NCBI GenBank assembly: GCA_964510055.1
Contig: CAZDZY010000023.1
Location: forward strand, 1-35,892
Direction of reading: 5' to 3'
Origin: DTFZ01 sp964510055
Lineage (GTDB): Bacteria; Bacillota; Clostridia; Christensenellales; SZUA-584
DNA: 35,892 nucleotides
The notes beneath the pieces are model-generated. The model saw nothing but the letters and a program-made list of their open reading frames with translations. It did no database searches and was not told the origin of the DNA. The position numbers and the translations under genes were made by a program. Below, piece by piece: positions 24,498 through 33,071 of the stretch. The stretch's first letter is position 1, and each line of letters begins with the position of its first letter.

Positions 24498-25444
24498 GAT
24501 ATACCCGGCACTTTAATATTGCGCAGTATTAAATGCAGAACCGATTCGGGTGTTTCCATATCCTGATTTGCCTGAAGGTTCAAGACCAGACGATGGGCCA
24601 GCACAGCTTCCGCCATATATTGAACATCGTCGGGGAGCACGTAATCACGGCCATTCAGTAATGCGTAGGCCATCGCAGCGTTCATAAGCGCAAGGGATCC
24701 GCGCGGGCTTATGCCCAGTGATATCCTCCCGCTGTTTCGGGTCGCTTCAGCTATAGAGACTATATACGACATAACGGGCTCCGCACATTTAATATCCGCG
24801 TGTTGTGCGCGCAGACGCATAATATCGTCGCCGCTGGCCACAGGTTTCAATGAGTCAAGAGGCTTTGCACCTTTGTTTCTGGTCAATATATCGATCTCTT
24901 CGCTGCGTTCCGGGTACCCCATAGATATTTTCAGCAGAAATCTGTCAAGCTGCGCCTCCGGCAGCGGATATGTGCCAATATGCTCCACCGGATTCTGTGT
25001 AGCCAGAACGATAAAGGGCTGGGGAACGGGATAACATACGCTGTCAATAGTCACCTGCCCTTCCTGCATCACTTCCAAAAGGCTTGACTGAGTTTTTGGG
25101 CTGGTACGGTTGATCTCATCAGCCAGAACTACCTGAGCCATTATACCTCCCATGTTTACTTCCCGTTCTCCGGTTTTTAGATTGTAACTTGTAAAACCCG
25201 TCACGTCGGAAGGCAGTACATCGGGCGTGAATTGAATACGCCGGAAACTGCAATTGAGTGAACGCGCAAGCGCGGATACAAGCGTGGTTTTTCCGAGGCC
25301 GGGTACATCTTCGATGAGGACATGCCCTCCGCATATAAGAGCGCAGATCACCAGATCTATAGCGCGTTCCTTTCCGATGATAACCTTCGCAATGTTATTC
25401 TTAATTTTCTCAATCAGTTTGATATTTTTTTCTGTTCCCGTCAC
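24494..25444 (-). CDS. MoxR-family AAA+ ATPase
   Basis: 316 residues. Walker A is EDVPGLGKTT, Walker B is VLADEINRTSP, sensor 1 is FIVLATQNPVE, followed by PEAQLDRFLLKI and, toward the C-terminus, GISPRGSLALMNAAMAYAL and LPDDVQYMAEAVLAHRL. MoxR ATPases act as chaperone-like remodelers, usually with a DUF58/VWA partner, as here. The start is GTG 25444 with AAAGGA eight bases upstream. First gene of the minus-strand trio. Confidence 0.92.
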   Translation of the reverse strand: MTGTEKNIKLIEKIKNNIAKVIIGKERAIDLVICALICGGHVLIEDVPGLGKTTLVSALARSLNCSFRRIQFTPDVLPSDVTGFTSYNLKTGEREVNMGGIMAQVVLADEINRTSPKTQSSLLEVMQEGQVTIDSVCYPVPQPFIVLATQNPVEHIGTYPLPEAQLDRFLLKISMGYPERSEEIDILTRNKGAKPLDSLKPVASGDDIMRLRAQHADIKCAEPVMSYIVSIAEATRNSGRISLGISPRGSLALMNAAMAYALLNGRDYVLPDDVQYMAEAVLAHRLVLNLQANQDMETPESVLHLILRNIKVPGIS

Positions 25445-25772
25445 TTATATATTCCTTTCTTTAACTGTATAACAAGATAAATTGTTAATTAAATATGCAA
25501 TTTGTAATAATACAATACAAGTAATACTAATATATAAAAATTGTAACATAATCAATGGATTATTTCTATACTGCAATTTGTGAATCTGTTATATACTGTA
25601 TTAATAATACGAACATTAATGAAAAAAAGTTTTAAAAGTATATTTATGCTGTAATTATATTATATAATTATGTTATAATATCAAATATTGTGTTATAATA
25701 TAACAATAATTTGGAACTTTTCGTACTTTAGACGAGTCAATATATATAAGCAATCTTTTAATATTGTTTCAT
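25445..25772. other. AT-rich intergenic DNA with a tandem TGTTATAATAT repeat
   Basis: No gene seen in this part of the 502-base gap. TGTTATAATAT occurs at 25671-25681 and again at 25691-25701, each holding a perfect TATAAT but without a good -35 at normal spacing. The second could be the -10 for a short transcript ending at the terminator at 25825-25854. Promoters for the divergent MoxR and activase operons must also lie in the gap; I could not place them with confidence. Confidence 0.4.
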
Positions 25773-25854
25773 AGACCGTCCGGCAATTGATTTTTCAAAA
25801 ACCGCTGGTCTGTCATCTCCCATAAATGAGCCGATAACCCTCGGCTCATTTTTT
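25773..25854 (+). ncRNA. Candidate small RNA or structured leader before the activase operon
   Basis: A nested hairpin, AGACC (25773-25777) with GGTCT (25807-25811), CGG (25781-25783) with CCG (25802-25804) and TTGA (25787-25790) with TCAA (25795-25798), is followed 13 bases later by the terminator at 25825-25854. The arrangement suggests a short transcript or an attenuated leader. It matches no riboswitch or housekeeping RNA that I can recognise. Confidence 0.35.
25825..25854 (+). terminator. Rho-independent terminator or attenuator before the activase genes
   Basis: Perfect 10-bp stem AATGAGCCGA (25825-25834) with TCGGCTCATT (25841-25850), loop TAACCC, followed by four more T (six in a row). 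No plus-strand gene lies upstream of it within the gap; the nearest gene is divergent. Confidence 0.8.
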
Positions 25855-25946
25855 ATCCGCACCTTTAAGCTGTAGATAATGTTATCTGGTCACCATACAT
25901 TTATTTGGCTGTATATTTTCTGATTTAACGTTCAATATAAAAATGA

Positions 25947-26885
25947 ATGAAGATTGGTATTCCTAAAGGATTAATGTATTATAAATATCATGTGTTTGCC
26001 GAAACTTTTTTCTCTGAACTCGGGGCAGAGATCATAATTTCTCCAAACACTAACAAAGAAATACTTGACAGAGGCGTCGCAGCTTGTGTGGACGACGCAT
26101 GCCTTCCTATAAAAGTGTTTCATGGCCATGTCGACTGGCTCTGCGGAAGATGTGATTCTATACTTGCACCGCGTTTCATGACTATAACTAAAGGAAAATA
26201 TATCTGCCCTATGTTCTGCGGCCTTCCGGAAATGATCGGCAGCAGTTTGAATAAAATTCCTCGCATAATAAGCGAACCGATTTATTCATTGGATGAAAGC
26301 AGCCTTTTTATTTGGGCTGTGAACTCGGCAAAAATGCTTACTAAATCGAGACGAAGACTAAGAAATGCGTTTGAGGCAGCGATATCGACGCAAATAAAGA
26401 GCGCGTCAGGATATAACCAAAAGTCATTCCCTGATACGGCAGCCCTTATAGGCCATTCGTATATAGTCAATGACAGCTTTGTTAATATGGGGCTCGTAAA
26501 AAAACTGAACAGTTTAAAACTAGGCGTTGTTACGCCAGATTATGTGAGCGTTGCAGATATTGCTGAACAGACCAAAAGTTTATTTAAAGAACCGTTCTGG
26601 TATTTTGCGGAGCAATATTACGGTGCCGCTATGCACCTTATAAAATCAGGCAGGATATCAGGGATAGTGTACGTTTCCGCATTTTCCTGCGGAGTAGACT
26701 CGGTAGTTATCGAACTTATACGCAGCAGCATAGACGACTTTCCTTTTTTGATACTGAAAATCGACGAACATACAGGCGAAGCCGCTTTAAACACACGAAT
26801 AGAAGCCTTTGCCGATATGCTTAAAAGGGGGGCTACTATTGGTAATAACCGTTCCCAGGATGGGCAATACATGCCTAGCTGCTAA
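25947..26885 (+). CDS. Acyl-CoA dehydratase activase-related protein (DUF2229 type)
   Basis: 312 residues. It starts MKIGIPKGLMYYKYH as DUF2229 proteins do, with cysteines in DDACLPIKVFHGH, LCGRCD and YICPMFCGLP, and a C-terminal SAFSCGVDS followed by LKIDEHTGEAALNTRIEAF. These features are shared with HgdB-like subunits and with the C-terminal half of the very large activase-fusion proteins of clostridia. Possible Fe-S binding. Its exact function is unknown. The SD before ATG 25947 is poor. The gene overlaps the next by 47 bases if that gene starts at TTG 26839. Confidence 0.8.
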   Translation: MKIGIPKGLMYYKYHVFAETFFSELGAEIIISPNTNKEILDRGVAACVDDACLPIKVFHGHVDWLCGRCDSILAPRFMTITKGKYICPMFCGLPEMIGSSLNKIPRIISEPIYSLDESSLFIWAVNSAKMLTKSRRRLRNAFEAAISTQIKSASGYNQKSFPDTAALIGHSYIVNDSFVNMGLVKKLNSLKLGVVTPDYVSVADIAEQTKSLFKEPFWYFAEQYYGAAMHLIKSGRISGIVYVSAFSCGVDSVVIELIRSSIDDFPFLILKIDEHTGEAALNTRIEAFADMLKRGATIGNNRSQDGQYMPSC

Positions 26886-27933
26886 AGCTTTATTTGACGG
26901 ACTGCAGATACCCTATGTTATCCCTGAAAAAAACAACAAGGCAACACTGCAAAAAGGAGCGTATATTTCACCCGAGGAAATATGCCTCCCATTTAAACTT
27001 GTTATGGGGAACTATTTAGAAAGCGTCGAGCGAGGTGCTGATACTATACTTATAACCGGGAGCTGCGGGCCTTGCAGGTTTGGGGAATATTGCGAATTGC
27101 AGATGAGGATATTAAAAAAGAATGGTATTAAAGCCGAAATGATAGTAGTAGACGCACCGTCAAGTATCGGGATGGGCGAATTGTGGAGCAGGATAAAAAG
27201 AATATCATCGGTAAGCAATGTCAATAAAGCGGCAAAGATCGACGCGGTGCGCCGCGCGCTTAAGATACTGAATCTTTCTGATGACATCGCGGCGAAAGCG
27301 CATCATATTGCAGGATACGAGATAAACAGGGGAGAAGCAAAACGTATTTTGATGGAATGCGAATCTGCGGTATTTAAACAAAACGATCCTGTTTCCACTC
27401 AAACGATGCTGGAATCATATATAAAAAAACTTGAACTAATAGAAATTGATAGATCCCGTAACCCTTTAAAAATAGCGCTGATCGGAGAAATATATTCAAT
27501 GATAGAACCTTTCTCCAGCCTTTTTATCGAAGAGAAACTTATGGATTACGGAGTATGTTCATATAGGATGATCACCCCCAGTTGGTGGCTGAAAGACCTT
27601 GTGCTGAAACCATTTAAAATTAACTCGTTTCGCGTACAGCATGCGTCAAAACGATTTCTCCCGGTGGGAGTGGGAGGTCACGCGAGAGAATCTATTGGGC
27701 ACGCTATTCTCTCCAGCAGAAAGCATGCGGATGGAGCGATACAGATATATCCCCTTGGGTGCATGCCTGAAGTAATTACCAAGTCTGTTCTCCCGGCGAT
27801 AAAGGACACGGGTTTCCCTGTATTATCCCTCGTCATAGACGAGGCTGCCGGCGACGCGGGATATACGACAAGGATCGAAGCGTTTTTAGATATGCTGGAA
27901 ATGAAGAAAAAAAAGGAGTTCGTATTTGGATAA
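26839..27933 (+). CDS. Acyl-CoA dehydratase activase-related protein, HgdB-like
   Basis: 364 residues from TTG 26839, chosen because AAAAGGGGGG (26825-26830 region) sits about nine bases upstream and family members begin near VITVPRMGNT. Cysteines occur in SPEEICLPFKLVMGN and TGSCGPCRFGEYCELQ; the C-terminus has YPLGCMPEVITKS and LVIDEAAGDAGYTTRIEAF. This ending repeats the pattern of the upstream protein's C-terminus, so the two are related modules. They correspond to parts of the large fused activase proteins seen in other anaerobes. Role unknown; likely works with the activase that follows. Overlaps the next gene by eight bases. Confidence 0.78.
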   Translation: MVITVPRMGNTCLAAKALFDGLQIPYVIPEKNNKATLQKGAYISPEEICLPFKLVMGNYLESVERGADTILITGSCGPCRFGEYCELQMRILKKNGIKAEMIVVDAPSSIGMGELWSRIKRISSVSNVNKAAKIDAVRRALKILNLSDDIAAKAHHIAGYEINRGEAKRILMECESAVFKQNDPVSTQTMLESYIKKLELIEIDRSRNPLKIALIGEIYSMIEPFSSLFIEEKLMDYGVCSYRMITPSWWLKDLVLKPFKINSFRVQHASKRFLPVGVGGHARESIGHAILSSRKHADGAIQIYPLGCMPEVITKSVLPAIKDTGFPVLSLVIDEAAGDAGYTTRIEAFLDMLEMKKKKEFVFG

Positions 27934-28897
27934 ATACAGTTTGGGGATAGACGTCGGCTCGGTGAGCACAAACCTCGTTCTTTTGGGAGAAGACAGTAAC
28001 GTTATAGAAAAAGTTTATTTAAGGACCAGCGGACGCCCGATAGAAGCCTTGTTAAAAGGAATGAACATACTAAAGGAAAGGCAGCGCGGCATAAAGGTTA
28101 TTGCAGCCGGGACTACCGGCAGCGGAAGACAACTCGCTGCCGCGATGGTAGGAGCGGATATAGTTAAAAACGAAATCACCACTCATGCAGTAGCCGCGTG
28201 CCATATAGTTCCTGATGTTAAAACAATAATCGAAATAGGCGGACAGGATTCTAAAATAATATTTATGCAAAACGGCGTCGTCAGCGATTTCGCGATGAAT
28301 ACTGTTTGCGCTGCCGGAACAGGGTCGTTCCTCGACAGACAGGCAGCCAGATTGGAGATCCCTATAGAAGAATTCGGCGGATATGCGGCGCGATCAAAGA
28401 ACCCTGTGCGCATCGCCGGGCGCTGCGCGGTATTCGCCGAAAGCGACATGATCTCGAAACAGCAGGAGGGACACAGCAGCGAGGATATAATTGCCGGCTT
28501 ATGTGAAGCCCTTGTCCGCAATTTTCTTAATAATCTTGCTAAGAACAGTGAAATAAACGCGCCCGTAATATTCCAGGGCGGAGTGGCGGCAAACGTAGGC
28601 ATCGCGGCCGCTTTCGAAAAAAAACTTAGAAAAAAACTGATTATCCCGCGGTATTATGATGTAATGGGAGCTATGGGGGCAGCTCTCCTGGCTATGGAAG
28701 AGATAAGAACATCCGGTAAAAATACAGTATTCCTGGGATTCGGCTGCACAAATAACGTCTATAAGGCTTCGAGTTTCGAATGCAACGGCTGCGTCAATAT
28801 GTGCGAGGTAGTGCAGATAAGGTCAAACGGGCAGCAGGCTGCAAGCTGGGGAGACAGATGCGGCAAGTGGGGCATCGTAAAGGATAACGTTATGTGA
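27926..28897 (+). CDS. 2-hydroxyacyl-CoA dehydratase activase family ATPase (HgdC/BadF-like)
   Basis: 323 residues, TTG start at 27926 with AAAGGAG upstream. ASKHA fold: GIDVGSVSTNLVLL (phosphate 1), IEIGGQDSK (phosphate 2) and FQGGVAANVG (adenosine). Cys128 in NTVCAAGTGSF and Cys167 in GRCAVFAESD are 39 apart, as are the cluster ligands Cys127 and Cys166 of HgdC, so a [4Fe-4S] cluster bridging a dimer is expected. A C-terminal tail with FECNGCVNMCEVV and WGDRCGKW is extra compared with HgdC and resembles the linker between modules in large fused activases. It would drive ATP-dependent low-potential electron transfer to an unknown partner; no dehydratase subunits are nearby. Confidence 0.88.
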   Translation: MDKYSLGIDVGSVSTNLVLLGEDSNVIEKVYLRTSGRPIEALLKGMNILKERQRGIKVIAAGTTGSGRQLAAAMVGADIVKNEITTHAVAACHIVPDVKTIIEIGGQDSKIIFMQNGVVSDFAMNTVCAAGTGSFLDRQAARLEIPIEEFGGYAARSKNPVRIAGRCAVFAESDMISKQQEGHSSEDIIAGLCEALVRNFLNNLAKNSEINAPVIFQGGVAANVGIAAAFEKKLRKKLIIPRYYDVMGAMGAALLAMEEIRTSGKNTVFLGFGCTNNVYKASSFECNGCVNMCEVVQIRSNGQQAASWGDRCGKWGIVKDNVM

Positions 28898-28948
28898 ATA
28901 ATGCCTTTTCGTAAAACAAAACAAATAAAAAATTAATGTATTTTATAC

Positions 28949-28977
28949 TTGAATGTCGAAAAGATATTGTATATTAT
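28949..28977 (+). promoter_or_regulatory. Promoter for hppA
   Basis: TTGAAT at 28949-28954, a 17-base spacer and TATTAT at 28972-28977. It leaves a leader of about 125 bases before ATG 29111 in which I recognise no known riboswitch. Confidence 0.55.
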
Positions 28978-29110
28978 GTGTACGATAACTAAAATGGGGG
29001 AGAGTTGGGATAATTAGTTCAGACACGGTTTTTTGAGGCTGTTATAAAATAATTTTTGATATAAACAAGATTATGTTTATATATTAAATGAATTATTTGG
29101 AGGAGGTATT

Positions 29111-31276
29111 ATGCAAAACTACATGATCATTGCACCTATAGGCGCAATAGTATCGCTGCTTTTCGCAGGGTTCCTTGCAGTGAGAGTTAAAAAGTTCTCC
29201 ACGGGAACAGAACTAATGACAAAGATCTCCAACGCGATCAAAACAGGCGCAAAAGCTTACCTGAAAAGGCAATACACAGGCGTCGGCATATTCTTTGCGG
29301 GAATGTTTGTCGTGCTCCTATTGCTCGCTTTCGTATTTAAGAACAGTGAAGGGAAAGGCTTGCTGAACCCGTTCGTTCCTTTTGCGTTCCTGACGGGAGG
29401 TTTCTTCTCAGGGCTATCCGGCTTTATCGGAATGAGCATGGCGACGTCCTCGAACTCACGTACGGCGTTTGCTGCCAGCCAGAGCCTCAACAAAGGCCTG
29501 AGAGTAGCCTTTTCATCAGGCGGCGTTATGGGATTTACCGTAGTTGGCCTCGGGCTTTTAGACCTTTCTATATGGTATTATTTCCTGCAGTTATTTTATC
29601 CTCTCTCGGATGCTAACAGCATTCCGCAGATCACATCGGCAATGCTTACTTTCGGAATGGGCGCTTCTTCGATGGCGCTGTTCGCGCGCGTAGGCGGTGG
29701 TATATTCACAAAAGCTGCCGACGTCGGAGCCGACCTCGTGGGTAAAGTAGAAGCCGGCATTCCGGAAGACGACCCGCGCAACCCCGCTGTTATAGCCGAT
29801 AACGTCGGCGATAACGTCGGCGACGTTGCGGGCATGGGCGCCGACCTTTATGAATCCTATGTTGGCTCGATCGTTTCTACCGCTGCTCTCGCTGTAGCCG
29901 CGGGATTAAATTTAAACGGAGTAATAATACCTATGGCAATGGCCGCAATAGGCATACTCGCTTCACTGATAGGAACGTTTTTCGTGCGTTCGGGAGAAAA
30001 GGCGGAACAAAAAGTCCTGCTTTCTGCGCTGCGCCGCGGAGTATACTTAAGTACTGTATTAATAGCCGTTGCGGCGTATTTCCTTGTTGTTCTTATAATG
30101 CCTGCGGATCAGGCTAATATGATAAACATCTTCGGATGGCAGATACCCGGTATTTACTTCGCTATACTTTCAGGGCTGATAGCCGGAAACCTTATCGGAT
30201 TCGTAACGGAATACTTTACTTCCGATACGTATAAACCCACAAAAGGCGTTGCGGATTCCGCAAAGACCGGCCCGGCAACGGTCATCATAGGCGGCCTCTC
30301 TGTTGGAATGAAATCTACGATGCTGCCTGTGCTGATAGTCGGAGCTTCAGTGCTCGTTTCGTTCTTCGCGTCTGGCGGAAGCGTTGCGGAAGGATTCGGT
30401 TCTACTTCTTTTAACCTTGGATTGTTCGGTATCGGTTTATCTGCAGTTGGAATGCTTTCCACACTTGGCATAACACTAGCTACCGACGCTTACGGCCCTG
30501 TCGCGGATAACGCCGGCGGTATAGCCGAGATGAGCCATATGGACCCCGAAGTGCGCAAACGCACCGACGCTCTCGACTCTCTCGGAAACACCACTGCCGC
30601 TACGGGCAAGGGATTCGCGATAGGTTCTGCCGCGTTAACAGCCTTAGCGCTTATCGCGGCGTTCGTAAGCGAGGTAAAAAATATCGATCCTTCGTTTACA
30701 TTCAACCTCGACCTTCTGAACCCAACAGTTCTGACCGGCTTGTTTATCGGCGGACTGCTGCCGTTCCTTTTTGGAGCGCTGACTATGAACGCCGTAGGAC
30801 GCGCCGCCCAGAGCATAGTCGTTGAAGTCAGAAGGCAGTTCAAGGAGATAAAAGGGCTTATGCAGGGCAAGGCCGAACCTGATTACGCCCAGTGCGTGAA
30901 GATCTGCACGAAATCAGCGCAGAAGGAAATGATACTTCCTGCGTTGACAGCCATCATATTCCCAATAGCGACAGGCCTTATACTCGGCGTTAACGCCGTA
31001 GCCGCGATGCTCGCGGGAGCAACAGTCGTAGGGTTCATAATGGCAATAATGATGGCCAACTCGGGCGGAGCGTGGGATAACGCCAAGAAGTATATCGAAG
31101 GCGGAGCCCATGGCGGCAAGGGCAGCGACGCTCATAAGGCAGCGGTCGTTGGAGATACCGTCGGCGATCCGTTCAAAGATACCTGCGGGCCGTCCATCAA
31201 CATACTCATAAAACTGTTGTCGATGGTTTCCATCGTATTCGCCGGACTGATAGTGGCGGTACATCTTCTTGATTAA
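29111..31276 (+). CDS. hppA: Membrane-bound ion-pumping pyrophosphatase, K+-dependent type
   Basis: 721 residues with about 16 membrane helices. It hydrolyses pyrophosphate and pumps Na+ or H+ outwards. Signature DVGADLVGKVEAGIPEDDPRNPAVIADNVGDNVGD is split here only by length limits of description: key motif DVGADLVGKVE, then DNVGDNVGDVAGMGADL, and later DAYGPVADNAGGIAEMSH, DNAKKYIE and GDTVGDPFKDT. The stretch GNTTAATGKGFAIGSAAL has Ala where K+-independent enzymes have Lys, so K+ stimulation is predicted. Na+ versus H+ specificity cannot be settled by eye, though clostridial relatives of this type are often Na+ pumps. GGAGGAGG precedes ATG 29111; the gene stands alone. Confidence 0.95.
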   Translation: MQNYMIIAPIGAIVSLLFAGFLAVRVKKFSTGTELMTKISNAIKTGAKAYLKRQYTGVGIFFAGMFVVLLLLAFVFKNSEGKGLLNPFVPFAFLTGGFFSGLSGFIGMSMATSSNSRTAFAASQSLNKGLRVAFSSGGVMGFTVVGLGLLDLSIWYYFLQLFYPLSDANSIPQITSAMLTFGMGASSMALFARVGGGIFTKAADVGADLVGKVEAGIPEDDPRNPAVIADNVGDNVGDVAGMGADLYESYVGSIVSTAALAVAAGLNLNGVIIPMAMAAIGILASLIGTFFVRSGEKAEQKVLLSALRRGVYLSTVLIAVAAYFLVVLIMPADQANMINIFGWQIPGIYFAILSGLIAGNLIGFVTEYFTSDTYKPTKGVADSAKTGPATVIIGGLSVGMKSTMLPVLIVGASVLVSFFASGGSVAEGFGSTSFNLGLFGIGLSAVGMLSTLGITLATDAYGPVADNAGGIAEMSHMDPEVRKRTDALDSLGNTTAATGKGFAIGSAALTALALIAAFVSEVKNIDPSFTFNLDLLNPTVLTGLFIGGLLPFLFGALTMNAVGRAAQSIVVEVRRQFKEIKGLMQGKAEPDYAQCVKICTKSAQKEMILPALTAIIFPIATGLILGVNAVAAMLAGATVVGFIMAIMMANSGGAWDNAKKYIEGGAHGGKGSDAHKAAVVGDTVGDPFKDTCGPSINILIKLLSMVSIVFAGLIVAVHLLD

Positions 31277-31292
31277 GTATTGATAAAGATTT

Positions 31293-31326
31293 AGCCATGC
31301 GGGCATACCCGCATGGCTTCTTTATT
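31293..31326. terminator. Shared terminator between hppA and the MFS gene
   Basis: Perfect 11-bp stem AGCCATGCGGG (31293-31303) with CCCGCATGGCT (31308-31318), 4-base loop and a T-rich 3' side for the plus strand. It lies between convergent genes and could stop both. Confidence 0.85.
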
Positions 31327-31344
31327 TAATCTGGTTATATATTC

Positions 31345-32622
31345 TTACTTTACCGCTTGATTTATTTCTTTATTAAATAACCATTTATGTATTGTATACC
31401 TTCTAAATACGAATATAAGGGCAAGAAGGATCAATGTGATACCGCCGCATGCTATAAAACCAGAATCGCCCCCAAATCTGTCCATTACTGCGCCGGCATA
31501 GAAATTGCCTGCAGGCGTCGAGCCCTGGGCGAGGAAGGAATAAACGCTCATTACGCGCGCCCGGTATTCATCTGAAGAATTTATCTGGAATATAGCGTTG
31601 GCGGTGTTGAAAAACGTAAGGTTGATGAACCCTATGGCTGCAAGAAGAACAAGGCTTACCATATAGCTCCCGGTAAGTATCGTTGATACCTGCAGCAAGG
31701 CTGTTCCTGCCGCGCCGAATAAAAACAGTTTCTTATTGATACCCAGTTTGCTCCGGGACGCCATAAACATCGCTCCTATGAGAGAACCTATACCCGCCGC
31801 GGTAAGCAGGCCGGAATATTCTCCTGCGCCCCTGCCCAATACATTCCTGGCAAAGACGGGAACTATCACATCGTTGTTCATTGCAAACGTGCTTACTATA
31901 CCGAATATCACGATGCCAATGATCAATTCACGGCTTCTACCGATATAGCGCAGGCCGTCAGCGGTTTCTTTTAATATATGGCGCCTTTCACGGCTGATCT
32001 GCGATTTTTCAAGTTTTATCATATAAAGACCGGCGATAACAGCTATGTAGCTTATTGCGTTGATAAGGAAGCACCAGCCTATATCGAAATATAGTATAAG
32101 CAGCCCTCCAATAGCGGGGCCCAATATTTTAGCTGTATTCAAAACTGTTGAATTCAGGGAGACTGCATTCATGATATCATCTTTACCGACCATATCGAAT
32201 AGAAAAGTCTGCCTTGCGGGCATATCCAACGTCTGCGTTATTCCGTATAAAGCGCTCAGCGCAAGTATATGCCAGTATTCTATAAGCCCGGTAAAAGTAA
32301 GGATCGTCATTAAAACTGCCTGAAACATAAACAGCGACTGCGTTATTATCAGCAGCTGTTTTCTTGGAAAGCGGTCTATTATCGATCCCGCGAAGAGGGA
32401 AAACAGAAAAAGCGGCATGAACTGGCATACTCCGAGCATACCGAGAAGAAAAGGAGAATCGGTAAGCTTATAAACGAGCCAGAATTGCGCAGTCCGCTGC
32501 ATGAACGTGCCTATAAGCGAAATGCATTGCCCTGTCCAGAATAATCTGAAGCTCCTGTTCTTAAGAGAATGAAACGTGTTATCAAGGTAATGTGAAATTT
32601 TGCGAATAAACATTGAAAACAT
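31345..32622 (-). CDS. MFS transporter (MFS_3/EntS-like exporter group)
   Basis: 425 residues, about 12 membrane helices. It has NRSFRLFWTGQCISLIGTFMQR at the N-terminus, GSIIDRFPRK (the loop 2-3 MFS motif), and DMPARQTFLFDMVGKDDIMNAVSLN followed by KILGPAIGGLL, the pattern of the MFS_3 group that includes enterobactin exporter EntS and predicted drug exporters. Substrate unknown. Start is uncertain: ATG 32622 or 32613, both just after the predicted transcript start and without a clear SD; longer frames reach back to 32721 but begin upstream of the -10. It converges on hppA and diverges from the leu leader. Confidence 0.85.
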   Translation of the reverse strand: MFSMFIRKISHYLDNTFHSLKNRSFRLFWTGQCISLIGTFMQRTAQFWLVYKLTDSPFLLGMLGVCQFMPLFLFSLFAGSIIDRFPRKQLLIITQSLFMFQAVLMTILTFTGLIEYWHILALSALYGITQTLDMPARQTFLFDMVGKDDIMNAVSLNSTVLNTAKILGPAIGGLLILYFDIGWCFLINAISYIAVIAGLYMIKLEKSQISRERRHILKETADGLRYIGRSRELIIGIVIFGIVSTFAMNNDVIVPVFARNVLGRGAGEYSGLLTAAGIGSLIGAMFMASRSKLGINKKLFLFGAAGTALLQVSTILTGSYMVSLVLLAAIGFINLTFFNTANAIFQINSSDEYRARVMSVYSFLAQGSTPAGNFYAGAVMDRFGGDSGFIACGGITLILLALIFVFRRYTIHKWLFNKEINQAVK

Positions 32623-32642
32623 AATATTATGTAAGCCCTTAC

Positions 32643-32671
32643 ACATTATATTACTCGAATCATGATGAAAC
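32643..32671 (-). promoter_or_regulatory. Promoter for the MFS gene
   Basis: Minus strand: TTGTTT at 32671-32666, a 17-base spacer and TATAAT at 32648-32643. The predicted start near 32636 leaves only about 14-23 bases before the likely start codons. Confidence 0.5.
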
Positions 32672-32728
32672 AAGACGATATATAAAAAGCGAATGGTAAT
32701 TTTTTTTGCTTTGAATATCAAAAAGATA

Positions 32729-32758
32729 TTGACAATTGTGTTGTCCTTAAACTATAAT
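32729..32758 (+). promoter_or_regulatory. Promoter for the leu T-box leader
   Basis: TTGACA at 32729-32734, an 18-base spacer and TATAAT at 32753-32758. An inverted repeat GACAA-N5-TTGTC (32731-32745) overlaps the -35 and spacer and could be a repressor site. Confidence 0.7.
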
Positions 32759-32764
32759 TAGCAA

Positions 32765-33021
32765 AATCAAAGGCTGTGATGGGGAATAGTAGCCGTAAGC
32801 TTGTATTTTCAGAGAGCCGCCCGTGTGGTGAAAGGCGGCATGCAAACCTTGGCGAAGCTCGCTCCGAAGCCGCTGTGCTGAAAAAAGTTAAGCGCAGACG
32901 TCGTGACTCAACGTTACACGAGTACGGGCATCATGTCGTGCCTTGATAAGCTGGCGGTCTGTTAACCGCAAGCAGAGTGGTACCGCGGGTCTTTCGTCTC
33001 TGTATGACGGAAGGCTTTTTT
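32765..33021 (+). promoter_or_regulatory. Leucine T-box riboswitch leader for leuACD
   Basis: A T-box leader of about 255 bases. The T-box core TGGTACCGCGG is at 32978-32988. Stem I contains AATAGTAG near its base and GAGAGCCG, then GGCGAAG-CTC-G with a probable specifier CTC (Leu) at 32858-32860, followed by the purine G that pairs with U33 of the tRNA. The alternative GCT (Ala) reading would be followed by C, which breaks that rule. The terminator is CTTTCGTC (32991-32998) with GACGGAAG (33006-33013), then six T. Uncharged tRNA-Leu should bind and let transcription continue into leuA. Confidence 0.9.
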
Positions 33022-33071
33022 ATTTCATTTAAAGCGGACTGCAGACAAATATTTTGTTCAGGAGAACTGAA

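Noticed and set aside
28978..29110. Riboswitch in the hppA leader
   Set aside because: About 125 bases of leader are present but I see no known motif or strong paired arms.
28949..32740. Similar 21-base stretches at 28949 (hppA promoter) and 32711 (leu promoter), 19 of 21 matching
   Set aside because: Both are AT-rich; a match of this kind in 36 kb is not clearly beyond chance, and the stretches sit at different positions relative to the two promoters.
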